Assembly (NCBI RefSeq): GCF_015354735.1
Contig: NZ_JACEFJ010000007.1
Coordinates: 1-64,000, forward strand
Length of the DNA: 64,000 bases
DNA from: Pararhodonellum marinum
Lineage (GTDB): Bacteria > Bacteroidota > Bacteroidia > Cytophagales > Cyclobacteriaceae
Reading direction: 5' to 3'
A model generated the notes under the pieces. That model saw only the letters and a list, made by a program, of their open reading frames with translations. It searched no databases and had not been told where the DNA came from. Both the position numbers and the translations under genes were made by a program. This document shows, in pieces, positions 54,821-62,764 of this stretch. How positions within the stretch are numbered: position 1 is the stretch's first letter; every line of letters starts with the position of its first letter.

Positions 54821-57238
54821 TTACTCATCAGTCAGACTTTCCACAGGATTGGCAAGCGCAGCACGGATGGCTTTCGAACCCACCGTTAATGCAGTAATTA
54901 CCAATGACACGACCATCACCAACAGGAATAATTCTATGGAAATCGACGTTTTATAAGCAAATGAGGCCAACCACTCCTGAACCATGAAATAGGCCAACGG
55001 AATAGCGATAACAAAAGCCAACAAAACCAACAGAATAAATTCTTTGGAAAGCATCACTGTAATCTGAGTGATGGATGCACCAAGTACTTTTCTGATCCCG
55101 ATTTCCTTTACTTTCTGGCCGACCATATACGACACCAGGCCATACAAACCAATGCAGGAAATCAATATGGCCAACACGGCAAAGATCTTGTAGACTAGCG
55201 CAAGTTTTTGCTCACTTTCGTAAAATGCAGCAATGGATTCATCCAAGAAACTTGCTGTATAGATTTGCTCAGGATAAATTTCCTCAAACTTCTCCTGAAT
55301 GGCAGTCAATGTCGCCTTATCAGATGAACTGTCAAGCCGAACGGCCACTTGCCCGTAATAGGATTTCAATGAAGTAATGAGCAATTGCTTGATTTCTTCC
55401 CGTAAGGAATTGACTGTAAAATCCTTCACCACCCCGGTAATCGGAACCCAATTACCTCCGCCAAGACGGATGTTTTTACCTATTGCTTCTTCTGGTGATG
55501 GAATCAAAAGTTTCTTGGCCATGGTTTCATTGATCACCACATTTCGGATGGTATCGCTTGCCGGATAGCCTTGGCCTGCCACAAATTCCATTTCATAAAG
55601 ATCAAAATAGTCCTCATCTGCAAACTTCAGGAAAGCTGGAAAAACGATATCCTCACTTTTCTGGTCAAAATAGAAGTTGGAAGCCGAATTGTTGTCTGAT
55701 GAGGGTACATCCGAAGCAAGACTTGCCCCCTTGATTCCCGGAATTCTTAACAATTCCTGCTTAAACCCTTCAATCCTGACTTCATTTTTACTGTCAGAAG
55801 GCACATGGATATAATAGATCGCTTCTTTATTGAAACCCAAATCTGTGTTCTGGATCAGATTCATTTGCCTGACCGCTATCAAGGTACCTATCATCAGGAT
55901 CTGCGCAATGGAAAATTGAAGGACAACCAAGCTTCTTCTAATGGAAACTCCTCCGATTTCTGCAGCCTGGAATTTATTTTTTAAAGCCTTAATGGGTTGG
56001 AACTTGGAAATAATCAACGCAGGATAGCATCCCGAAACCAAGGTCAGCAGGATCATCAATGCTGACATAAATATGAATACGGTTGGTTCAAAAAAACCAA
56101 TCGTTTCCGGAACATCTGCTATTCTGTCCAAAAAAGGAAGCAAAAAATTGGCGAAAGCAAAAGATAAAATGGTAGCAACCCATACCGTAAGAAAGGTTTC
56201 TCCAAAAGACTGCAAAGCGATCTGGGATTTTGAACTGCCCATCACTTTTCGAACACCGATTTCCTTACTTTTGCCTATTGCCTGCGAAGTACTCAGGTTG
56301 ACGAAATTGATCGAGGCCATGATGAGAATAAATACACCGACAAGAACCAAAGTCTGAATGGTGGATTTTCGCACCATTCTTCCACTCAGTGGTTCGAAAT
56401 TCGTATTGAAATGAATCTCACTCAAAGGCTGCATGTGGTGGGATTTGATAGAAGTTCCCCTTCCTTCGAAATGCTTTTTGGAAAAATCCAAAAGCTGGCT
56501 TTGTGCCAATGCCAAATCACTGTTGGAATCCATCTGTACATACACCTGAAAATTGCTGCTTGTACTTCCCCACTCCTCCAGATCATACCCAAATTCATCC
56601 TGATGCGATCGGATGGTCTCATATGAACCCAGCAAATCGAAACCAAAATTGCTGTTTTCGGGTATATCGGCGACTATAGCTCCAACCAATATAGCCACGC
56701 CATTCGTCAGATGTAAAGATTTACCCACTGCATTTTCCCAAGATCCAAAAAATCTTGCAGCCTCGGACCTAGTCAGCACAACATGGCCAGGCTGATCCAG
56801 AACTGCGGCACTTCCCTCAATAAACTCCAGGTCAAAAAGCCCAGAATACGCCGAAGTGGAAAAAAACATCTTGTTGGATTTAAATTTATCCAAATCATCG
56901 GCATTGCTTCCTTTCAGAACGTTGACCTGCACATCACTGTAGGTAATCACAGGAACAACTTTCTCAAATCTCAGCTTTTCAGCCATCAAAGCATCCGGTA
57001 GGGGATTGGCTACCCCGGGTGTGTAATCCGTGATGTTTTCATAGGTATCATGGGTGACTATGCGATAGATTTGGTCGTATTTAGTTAGAAACTTATCATA
57101 ACTCAACTCATGCTGAACCACCACAAAAAGAAGTAAAGCAGCCGTGATTCCGATGGTCAGTCCCAGGATATTGATAGCCCCGATCCATTTGCTTCGGGTC
57201 AGGGAGCGCCAGGCAATTTTGAAGTAGTTTTTAAGCAT
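54821..57238 (-). CDS. P10: duplicated FtsX/MacB-type ABC permease, first of the second four-permease block
   Basis: An 805-residue permease. N-terminus MLKNYFKIAWRSLTRSK; TM1 about 20-43. First periplasmic domain IVADIPENSNFGFDLLGSY; first FtsX block FVNLSTSQAIGKSKEIGVRK; second KVKEIGIRKVLGA; tail NPVESLTDE. The second periplasmic domain has GVVKDFTVNSLRE. It is preceded by an enhancer dyad and TGGCAC box and followed by P9, P8 and P7 with gaps of 109-153 nt, consistent with one transcript. Confidence 0.93.
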   Translation of the reverse strand: MLKNYFKIAWRSLTRSKWIGAINILGLTIGITAALLLFVVVQHELSYDKFLTKYDQIYRIVTHDTYENITDYTPGVANPLPDALMAEKLRFEKVVPVITYSDVQVNVLKGSNADDLDKFKSNKMFFSTSAYSGLFDLEFIEGSAAVLDQPGHVVLTRSEAARFFGSWENAVGKSLHLTNGVAILVGAIVADIPENSNFGFDLLGSYETIRSHQDEFGYDLEEWGSTSSNFQVYVQMDSNSDLALAQSQLLDFSKKHFEGRGTSIKSHHMQPLSEIHFNTNFEPLSGRMVRKSTIQTLVLVGVFILIMASINFVNLSTSQAIGKSKEIGVRKVMGSSKSQIALQSFGETFLTVWVATILSFAFANFLLPFLDRIADVPETIGFFEPTVFIFMSALMILLTLVSGCYPALIISKFQPIKALKNKFQAAEIGGVSIRRSLVVLQFSIAQILMIGTLIAVRQMNLIQNTDLGFNKEAIYYIHVPSDSKNEVRIEGFKQELLRIPGIKGASLASDVPSSDNNSASNFYFDQKSEDIVFPAFLKFADEDYFDLYEMEFVAGQGYPASDTIRNVVINETMAKKLLIPSPEEAIGKNIRLGGGNWVPITGVVKDFTVNSLREEIKQLLITSLKSYYGQVAVRLDSSSDKATLTAIQEKFEEIYPEQIYTASFLDESIAAFYESEQKLALVYKIFAVLAILISCIGLYGLVSYMVGQKVKEIGIRKVLGASITQITVMLSKEFILLVLLAFVIAIPLAYFMVQEWLASFAYKTSISIELFLLVMVVSLVITALTVGSKAIRAALANPVESLTDE

Positions 57239-57422
57239 CCTTTATAAAATTAAATAACTTGTCCGCCGGGCGGATTGGAAGATTAAATTTCTTCGATCAG
57301 TTTGCAATTTCAAAGAGTCCGATTAGGTTAATTGTGAATGTGCTATTGCACTTTTTAAACTTCGGTAGATCAGAAATAGGTTGTGTCGGAACATGATAAT
57401 CCGGATTGACTCAATCTGTATT

Positions 57423-57524
57423 GGCGAGTTTTGTGCCAATGAAAAAGTGCCAATTCAGCCGTGAAAGGAGGATAATTCCATTGAACTCATGGATTTACGG
57501 ACAAAAATGTCCGTGAACGGGCAA
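57423..57524 (-). promoter_or_regulatory. Candidate sigma-54 promoter and enhancer dyad of the P10-P9-P8-P7 block (site 5)
   Basis: Dyad ATGTCCGTGAACGGGCAA at 57507-57524, centred 77.5 bp upstream of TGGCAC (57438-57433, minus strand). The promoter reads TGGCACAAAACTCGCC, with GG and GC in the canonical spacing. A second TGGCAC occurs at 57452-57447 but has no -12 partner. The P10 ATG is at 57238, leaving an untranslated leader of roughly 180 nt, the longest of the six. The 358-nt gap 57239-57596 contains only these elements. Confidence 0.68.
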
Positions 57525-57596
57525 AGTTTAAAAAAATGAGATGATCACTGAAGTTAGCTTCCCGGTCATCGACAGACTTTCGACAGTGGATTAAAT

Positions 57597-58289
57597 TTAC
57601 CTCCTGATCACTTTGGCAGAACCTGATGATGAAATGTTTTGATTACCAGGGGATCCAGAATAATATACATTTCCGGATCCGGTAGCCCTTACATTTAGGC
57701 TTTCGACTTCACCTATTTGGGTTTTTCCAGAACCGGACTTTGTAATGGTTGCTTTTTCTACTGAAATCTCCTCGCCTTTGAAGTCTCCAGAACCTGTTTG
57801 GGATAAAGAAATTTCGCCAACTGTTCCTCCTGCTACTGCAATGTAACCCGATCCAGAAATTCCTACTGATAAGTTATCCGCAAAAACTTTCTTCAAAAGG
57901 ATTTTTCCTGAACCGGAGTTCCCAAGGGAAAGAGAACTAGTCAAGATATCAGATTGCACTTTTATGTTGCCTGAACCTGCGCTTTTGATTCCTTGGACTT
58001 CTCTTATCGTCACATAGATGGTTAGTCCAAGATTGCGGTAATTTCCTTTTTCCAAATAAATTTTCAAGGTATTGTCGTTCACTTCGGTAATAACCTTATC
58101 AAGCGAAATGTTGGTAGATTCCAAGCGTACTTCGTCTTTATCACCCATCTGAACAACCACATCCCAACTGCCGCCGGAATGGATTTTTGTAAAACTACCA
58201 GGGTTACGCGTTTCGGTTCTCTGAGCCAAAACGGTTATTGCCATAAAGAAAAGGGATAAAGAGAGGATGAGGGGTTTTAAATTGTTCAT
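57597..58289 (-). CDS. Head-GIN domain (DUF2807) exported protein
   Basis: A 230-residue protein from ATG 58289; the frame is open to 58373. A signal peptide (ILSLSLFFMAITVLAQ) is followed by a DUF2807 auto-transporter-adhesin head-GIN domain. The second half shows seven regularly spaced SGSG-type turns (SAGSGN, GNSGSGK, GISGSGY, SQTGSGD, TKSGSGK, RATGSGN, SSSGSAK), the rungs of a beta-helix. The family is periplasmic or surface exposed, and often encoded near PspC-type envelope stress genes. It carries the same enhancer dyad and TGGCAC box as the permeases, so it probably belongs to the same regulon. Confidence 0.87.
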   Translation of the reverse strand: MNNLKPLILSLSLFFMAITVLAQRTETRNPGSFTKIHSGGSWDVVVQMGDKDEVRLESTNISLDKVITEVNDNTLKIYLEKGNYRNLGLTIYVTIREVQGIKSAGSGNIKVQSDILTSSLSLGNSGSGKILLKKVFADNLSVGISGSGYIAVAGGTVGEISLSQTGSGDFKGEEISVEKATITKSGSGKTQIGEVESLNVRATGSGNVYYSGSPGNQNISSSGSAKVIRR

Positions 58290-58339
58290 GGTCGGAAAGT
58301 AAAATTGGAGTTTTAAATAATGTTGCTTCCTACTGCCTA

Positions 58340-58445
58340 TGCCACAGATTGTGCCAATGGAAAAAAGGGTCATAGAGTCATAATTTTGACCATCTATTAA
58401 GATTTCGATGTCCGTCAGGTGCTGATTTTGTCCGCTTACGGGCGA
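58340..58445 (-). promoter_or_regulatory. Candidate sigma-54 promoter and enhancer dyad of the head-GIN gene (site 6)
   Basis: Dyad TTGTCCGCTTACGGGCGA at 58428-58445, centred 80.5 bp upstream of TGGCAC (58356-58351, minus strand), reading TGGCACAATCTGTGGCA. The GC of the -12-like element is one base later than canonical. The gene starts at 58289, 62 nt beyond the box. Confidence 0.58.
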
Positions 58446-58467
58446 ACTGAGGGAGAAGGTTGGAAAG

Positions 58468-59008
58468 ATGAAGGGGGTTCCACATTGGACGCAAAGGTTC
58501 CACTACAAAAAAATCAAACCGCCACAACACTTCCATAAGCCTCTGCGTCCTGTAGAAGAATCTAAACTACGAATTACGAATTTTAAACCCGTTTTCAACC
58601 TATTGCTGATATTCACGCTTGTCCTTTTTGCAAGTTGTCATGAAAATGCTGAGCCCACTATTTTGTCCCAAGAATTAAAAGGTGATTATTCAAGAACTTT
58701 CCAAAGGTTTTCAGGGGAAACAACTGGTAAATTTGCTTTGGTGGAATTGAATTTTAAAAAACGGGAATTGGGAAGGAACATCCAGCATCCACAAATATCC
58801 GGCTTTGTGCAATGGCACTTACAAAATAGAAAATCAGGAAATCACCTTTACCAATGGCTGCTTTTGGACGGCAGAATTTGATTGGACATTGATGTTATCC
58901 GGGACTTACGTACTTGAACAAAGCCAAAACACCTTGAAGTTTGAAAGATTCCTTGGCACAGGTGAAAATCAGATCCGGAATGTATATGTTTTTCCGATTA
59001 CCCAATAA
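58468..59008 (+). pseudogene. Small lipoprotein gene, copy 1, with a single-base frameshift
   Basis: Frame 1 runs from 58468 and gives a lipoprotein signal (LLLIFTLVLFASC) and mature sequence to LVELNFKK. At the A6 run 58756-58761 the frame must lose one A to continue as NFKNGNWEGTSSIHKYPALC and on to FERFLGTGENQIRNVYVF, ending at 59008. Copy 2 at 60001 has the corrected frame there, so copy 1 carries a one-base insertion. The corrected mature protein would be about 115 residues, of no recognised family. The true start is uncertain, since the first ~45 codons look non-coding. Could be a real mutation, slippage-controlled expression or a sequencing error. Confidence 0.7.
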
Positions 59009-59010
59009 TA

Positions 59011-59090
59011 AATAGAAGAACTCAAACCAAGAACCAATCCGGAAAGGTCCATAAAGGTGAAAAGCCTCCTTTAAGGAAGACTTCTCTATG
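59011..59090 (-). pseudogene. Remnant of the 5' end of a P11-like permease gene
   Basis: About 80 nt that align with codons ~11-36 of P11 (62572-62657) at roughly four bases in five. Read on the minus strand it encodes RSLP*RRLFTFMDLSGLVLGLSSS, against RSLTKRRLFTSINLFGLVLGLSS in P11 (each compared piecewise), including one stop. It begins 3 nt after the end of the lipoprotein copy 1, in the same relative order as lipoprotein copy 2 and P11. It is best explained as the residue of a deleted duplicate permease. The 91 nt between it and higA show nothing further. Confidence 0.75.
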
Positions 59091-59181
59091 TTTTTTCAAA
59101 TCTGAACAAAAGAAATTCTAAAAATAACAGGCTTCAAATTTCTTTGACTTACCCATATCTGAAAATAAACTTGATGTCAAA

Positions 59182-59571
59182 TTACACGTGAGTCAGCAAG
59201 AACTCAGCATCAATATTCAGTTTTTCATGAGCTGCCTTTAAAAAAGAGACATCAGGTTCTCGTTTTCCACTCAATATCTGGGAAAGTTTAGGTGCACTAA
59301 TGCCCATTACTTCAGCTAGGTTTGCTTGGGAGAGCCCAAGCTCAGCCATTTTATATTCTATAGCCTGCCTCAAAGTATTAGGTTTAATAGGCATCAGTTT
59401 CAATGTATTGTCTTCGTAGGCTTCGGCAAGTTCCGAAAGGGTGGACAACATCATTGCTTCCTCTTTTGCCAATTCATGGAAGCCACCTATAGCAGTTGCT
59501 TTTTCCAGAAGCGACTCTATTGTTTTCATTACTGCCTTGTATTCTTTTTCTGTGCGTATTTTAGTTATCAT
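59182..59571 (-). CDS. higA: HigA-type antitoxin, XRE helix-turn-helix
   Basis: A 129-residue protein. A helical N-terminal region is followed by an XRE-type helix-turn-helix at about 72-125: LRQAIEYKMAELGLSQANLA, EVMGISAPKLSQILSGKREP. This matches the COG5499-type antitoxins paired with HigB toxins. It neutralises the toxin and autorepresses the operon. It lies 11 nt downstream of the toxin gene, in the toxin-first order characteristic of hig systems. Located inside the duplication scar next to P11. Confidence 0.9.
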   Translation of the reverse strand: MITKIRTEKEYKAVMKTIESLLEKATAIGGFHELAKEEAMMLSTLSELAEAYEDNTLKLMPIKPNTLRQAIEYKMAELGLSQANLAEVMGISAPKLSQILSGKREPDVSFLKAAHEKLNIDAEFLLTHV

Positions 59572-59582
59572 CCCGAATCAAC

Positions 59583-59876
59583 TTAGATGGTTGAACAATC
59601 AATTTTGTCATACTCTGCATGGGTTCCAATAAAGCGGATATAAACCGTTCTAATATCAAAGAATACCATTGCTACCATTCTGTACTTATTGCCTTTGATA
59701 TTGAATACATAACGGTCATTCCCAACATAGTCCACAGAATTAAAGGTCTTTTTAACTTCCGTAAATGTGGCCCAATCAGCCATTTTGGCTTTCCTCCACC
59801 AATCATTCAAAGCCTCTATGGCATCCGCATGATTTCTGCCAAATTCTATGAGCTTCGTCTTGGATATAACTACCAT
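59583..59876 (-). CDS. higB: HigB-type toxin (mRNA interferase)
   Basis: A 97-residue RelE-superfamily toxin of the HigB type, with the family's characteristic segments: ADAIEALNDWWRKAKMADW, VDYVGNDRYVFNIKGNKYR (50-66) and VYIRFIGTHAEYDKID (78-92), including the conserved His86 and Tyr89. It cleaves mRNA, typically on translating ribosomes. Full length, so probably active. Upstream (59877-60000) is AT-rich and includes the hig promoter, with the palindromic-looking AATTTCAAAATTAGAAATTAAATTTC words (given here as a composite of short repeats) as a likely operator region. Confidence 0.92.
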   Translation of the reverse strand: MVVISKTKLIEFGRNHADAIEALNDWWRKAKMADWATFTEVKKTFNSVDYVGNDRYVFNIKGNKYRMVAMVFFDIRTVYIRFIGTHAEYDKIDCSTI

Positions 59877-60000
59877 CAGTTTAAATTAATTTCAAAATTA
59901 GAAATTAAATTTCATTATTTGAAATTAGTTTTTATACAAAAATCTCCCGGTCCGAAGACCAAAGATTTTCATGAGAAACTTCTGTTGAAATAGCTTTGAA

Positions 60001-60259
60001 GAATTTTAAGAATGGAAATTCGGAAGGAGTATCCAGCATCTAAAAATTTCCGGCTTTGTGCAATGGCAATTACAAAATAGAAAATCAGGAAATCACCTTT
60101 TCCAATGACTGCTTTTGGACGGCAGAATTTAATTGGACATTGATATTATCCGGGACTTACGTACTTGAACAAAGCCAAAACACCTTGAAGTTTGAAAGAT
60201 TCCTTATCACAGGTGAAAATCAGATCCGGGATGTATATTTTTTTTGGATTGTCGAGTAA
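60001..60259 (+). pseudogene. Small lipoprotein gene, copy 2, 3' fragment
   Basis: This segment matches 58749-59008 at roughly nine bases in ten, but the 5' half with the signal peptide is missing. It reads NFKNGNSEGVSSI, then a stop (TAA), then KFPALCNGNYKIENQEITF and on to FERFLITGENQIRDVYFF, ending at 60259, 9 nt before the end of P11. It confirms the ancestral reading frame of copy 1. A start from the TTG at 60056 is possible, but the product would lack a signal and half the domain. Non-functional remnant. Confidence 0.75.
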
Positions 60260-60268
60260 AAATATTTC

Positions 60269-62677
60269 CTACTCATCCTTAATCGAATCCACCGGATTGG
60301 CCCAAGCTGCCCTAAGCGCCTGTGACCCTACTGTCAGAATAGCAATGATGAGTGTGAGCCCACCAGCCAAAGCAAATGTCCAAAATGATATGCCTGCCTT
60401 ATAAGGAAACCCGGATTGCCAGGTGTCGAGTGCCCACCAAGAAAGCGGAAAGGCCAATAACAAGGCAATCGCTACCAAAAAGACAAACTCCTTACTGATC
60501 AATTGGATAAGGCTTTCACTGCTCGCTCCGAGAACTTTCCGGATTCCGATTTCCTTGGTTTTTTGCTGGACGGTATAGGCCGCCAAGGCAAACAAACCCA
60601 GACAGGATATTAAGATGGCGATGATCCCTCCTACCAAAAACGCCTGTCCCAATTGCTGTTCCTGTTGGTATTGAACGCCATAGCGCTCATCCATAAAGAA
60701 ATAGGAAAATGGATTACCGGGAAAAATACTTTCATACGTTTCCTTTATGGATTCCAGATTTTCTTTCATTTGATCACTTTTCACTAACAGACTAAAATAA
60801 CCGGAAGCCTGTGCCGGTAAAAAAACCATAGGCATGATCTCTTCTTTAAGAGACATATGGTGATAATCATTGATCACTGCCACTACCTCATAGGGAACTT
60901 CTCCCCAAAGGATATTTTGACCAACAGCAGCTTCGGCTGATCCGAATCCCAACGAAGATGCCGCTTTCTCATTGAGCATCAATTTCTTTGATTTGCCCCA
61001 ACCTTGTGCAGCCTCTTCAATAGTAAAATCCCTACCTGCCAGTAAAGTGATGCCATAGGTATCCGTAAATTCCTCGTCCATGATCATCATCCCATAGGAT
61101 TTGTCTTTGTCCTCCGGTCTGGGAACCATCGGCGTGATTCCGTTTGCAAAGAAATTGTAGCTGATTCCCGGCAATGCATTGGAAGTTCCCAATTTTTTCA
61201 CAAAAGTCTGGGACCTGAGGGAGGATTTAAAAGCCGAAATCTTGGAGGCACCATTTTCACCTACATCACTGGGACCTTCCAAGACCAATCTCTGGGAAAT
61301 ATCCATTCCAAGGTTTTGGTTTTGCATAAAGCTCAGCTGATCCCTGACTGCAATGGTTCCTACTATGATGGTCACAGATATGGCAAACTGAAGCGTGACC
61401 AATGATTTCTTCAGGGTTTGGCTGTTTTTTGGTTGAAATTTGATTTGAAATTGATGACCAAATTTTCCGGACAGCACTACCACATAAATACCTGACAAGA
61501 TCGTACAGATCCCAAGAATGGCAACGATCACAAACCAAAATGAAGGCAGAAAAAATGCCCCGTACCAAAGCGGCTGACCAAAGAGCTGTTCAAACGGAAC
61601 TTCCAACAGATTGACAATCACACCTGTAATACCCAATGCCAGAACCATCAACAACAATGTCTCCATCATAAACTGTTGCGCCAGTTGCCAGCTACCTGCG
61701 CCGAAAACTTTTCTCATTCTGATCTCCTTAATTCTGGTCAGGATATTGGCGGCAGAGAGGTTGAGGTAATTCACATAGGCAATTCCCAAAATCATCAAGG
61801 CAATGGCTGCAAAGACCAAAACTGTACCCATACTTCCCTCAGACGGCAAAGGATCAGAGAGGGAATTTCCAAGGTGGATTTCGGACAGGGGTTGCAGTAT
61901 GACCGTTTCATCTTTTGCTTCAGGATTTTGGCGGATAAATTGGGTTATCAAGTCTTCAATTTCATGCTTAGAAACTCCCTCTTTTAGGGTAACAAAATGG
62001 TTTACAAATCCAGACTCAACTCCATTCGGATCCGCCCAATCATTTCCGTTACGATTTGCCGGATTTTCCAAAGTATGGAAGGACAAAAACATTTCGCTTT
62101 TGATATCAGATCGGTCCGAAATATCCTCCAAAATCCCTACAACGGTGTAGTCCGTTTTACCGAATTGGTTGCTGATTTGGATGGTTTTCCCGACCCCGTT
62201 GGCCTTGCCAAATAATTTCCGGGCCAACTTGGAGGAAATCACTGTGGTGTTAGGTCGGGTCAGGTCCGCAATGCCGCTTTGGATAGGAAATGAAAAAGAG
62301 CTGAAAAAATCACCATCTACAAACATGACCTGACTCTCTTTAAAGGATTCTTTGGTTTCAGGGATGATCAATAATCCACCCGCTATCTGATTTGCCAGCG
62401 TATTGACGGCTTTGATATCAGAAAACTGTTCCTCCAAAATAGACGCATATCCCGGAGGAAGATAGATTTCCGGTTCATGGACCTCATCGGTCAAAACAAC
62501 ACGGTAAATGTTATCCTTGTTGACATGGAAATCATTGTAACTCCACTCCGATGCCACGTACGAAAAAAGCAAAAGAAAAGAACTCAGACCAAGGACCAAT
62601 CCGAAAAGATTGATAGAGGTGAAAAGTCTCCTTTTCGTAAGGCTTCTCCAAGCGATGGTGAAATAGTTTCTAAGCAT
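60269..62677 (-). CDS. P11: duplicated FtsX/MacB-type ABC permease (divergent)
   Basis: An 802-residue permease. N-terminus MLRNYFTIAWRSLTKRR; TM1 about 20-43 (INLFGLVLGLSSFLLLFSYV). The first FtsX block is the most divergent, YLNLSAANILTRIKEIRMRK, with Arg-Met instead of Gly-(Val/Leu) in KEVGxRK. The first periplasmic domain has ILEDISDRSDIKSEMFLSF. The second FtsX block is normal (KTKEIGIRKVLGA), tail NPVDSIKDE. P12 lies 87 nt upstream on the same strand, so both are probably driven from beyond the right edge. A remnant of a second copy's 5' end lies at 59011-59090. Confidence 0.93.
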   Translation of the reverse strand: MLRNYFTIAWRSLTKRRLFTSINLFGLVLGLSSFLLLFSYVASEWSYNDFHVNKDNIYRVVLTDEVHEPEIYLPPGYASILEEQFSDIKAVNTLANQIAGGLLIIPETKESFKESQVMFVDGDFFSSFSFPIQSGIADLTRPNTTVISSKLARKLFGKANGVGKTIQISNQFGKTDYTVVGILEDISDRSDIKSEMFLSFHTLENPANRNGNDWADPNGVESGFVNHFVTLKEGVSKHEIEDLITQFIRQNPEAKDETVILQPLSEIHLGNSLSDPLPSEGSMGTVLVFAAIALMILGIAYVNYLNLSAANILTRIKEIRMRKVFGAGSWQLAQQFMMETLLLMVLALGITGVIVNLLEVPFEQLFGQPLWYGAFFLPSFWFVIVAILGICTILSGIYVVVLSGKFGHQFQIKFQPKNSQTLKKSLVTLQFAISVTIIVGTIAVRDQLSFMQNQNLGMDISQRLVLEGPSDVGENGASKISAFKSSLRSQTFVKKLGTSNALPGISYNFFANGITPMVPRPEDKDKSYGMMIMDEEFTDTYGITLLAGRDFTIEEAAQGWGKSKKLMLNEKAASSLGFGSAEAAVGQNILWGEVPYEVVAVINDYHHMSLKEEIMPMVFLPAQASGYFSLLVKSDQMKENLESIKETYESIFPGNPFSYFFMDERYGVQYQQEQQLGQAFLVGGIIAILISCLGLFALAAYTVQQKTKEIGIRKVLGASSESLIQLISKEFVFLVAIALLLAFPLSWWALDTWQSGFPYKAGISFWTFALAGGLTLIIAILTVGSQALRAAWANPVDSIKDE

Positions 62678-62764
62678 TGTAGAATTTGTTATTCTTACCT
62701 GTTAATTCATAAATCTTAACTGTAAAGTATCTTGAAGTATATCGATACCTGAAACCCTCATCCG

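Noticed and set aside
57259-57276. TTGTCCGCCGGGCGGATT just upstream of P10, similar to the dyad
   Set aside because: The arms do not pair in the same register and it lies downstream of the proposed promoter.
58805-59008. Stand-alone small ORF in the lipoprotein copy 1 region
   Set aside because: It starts with TTG inside the coding sequence and is the continuation of the frameshifted upstream gene, not a separate gene.
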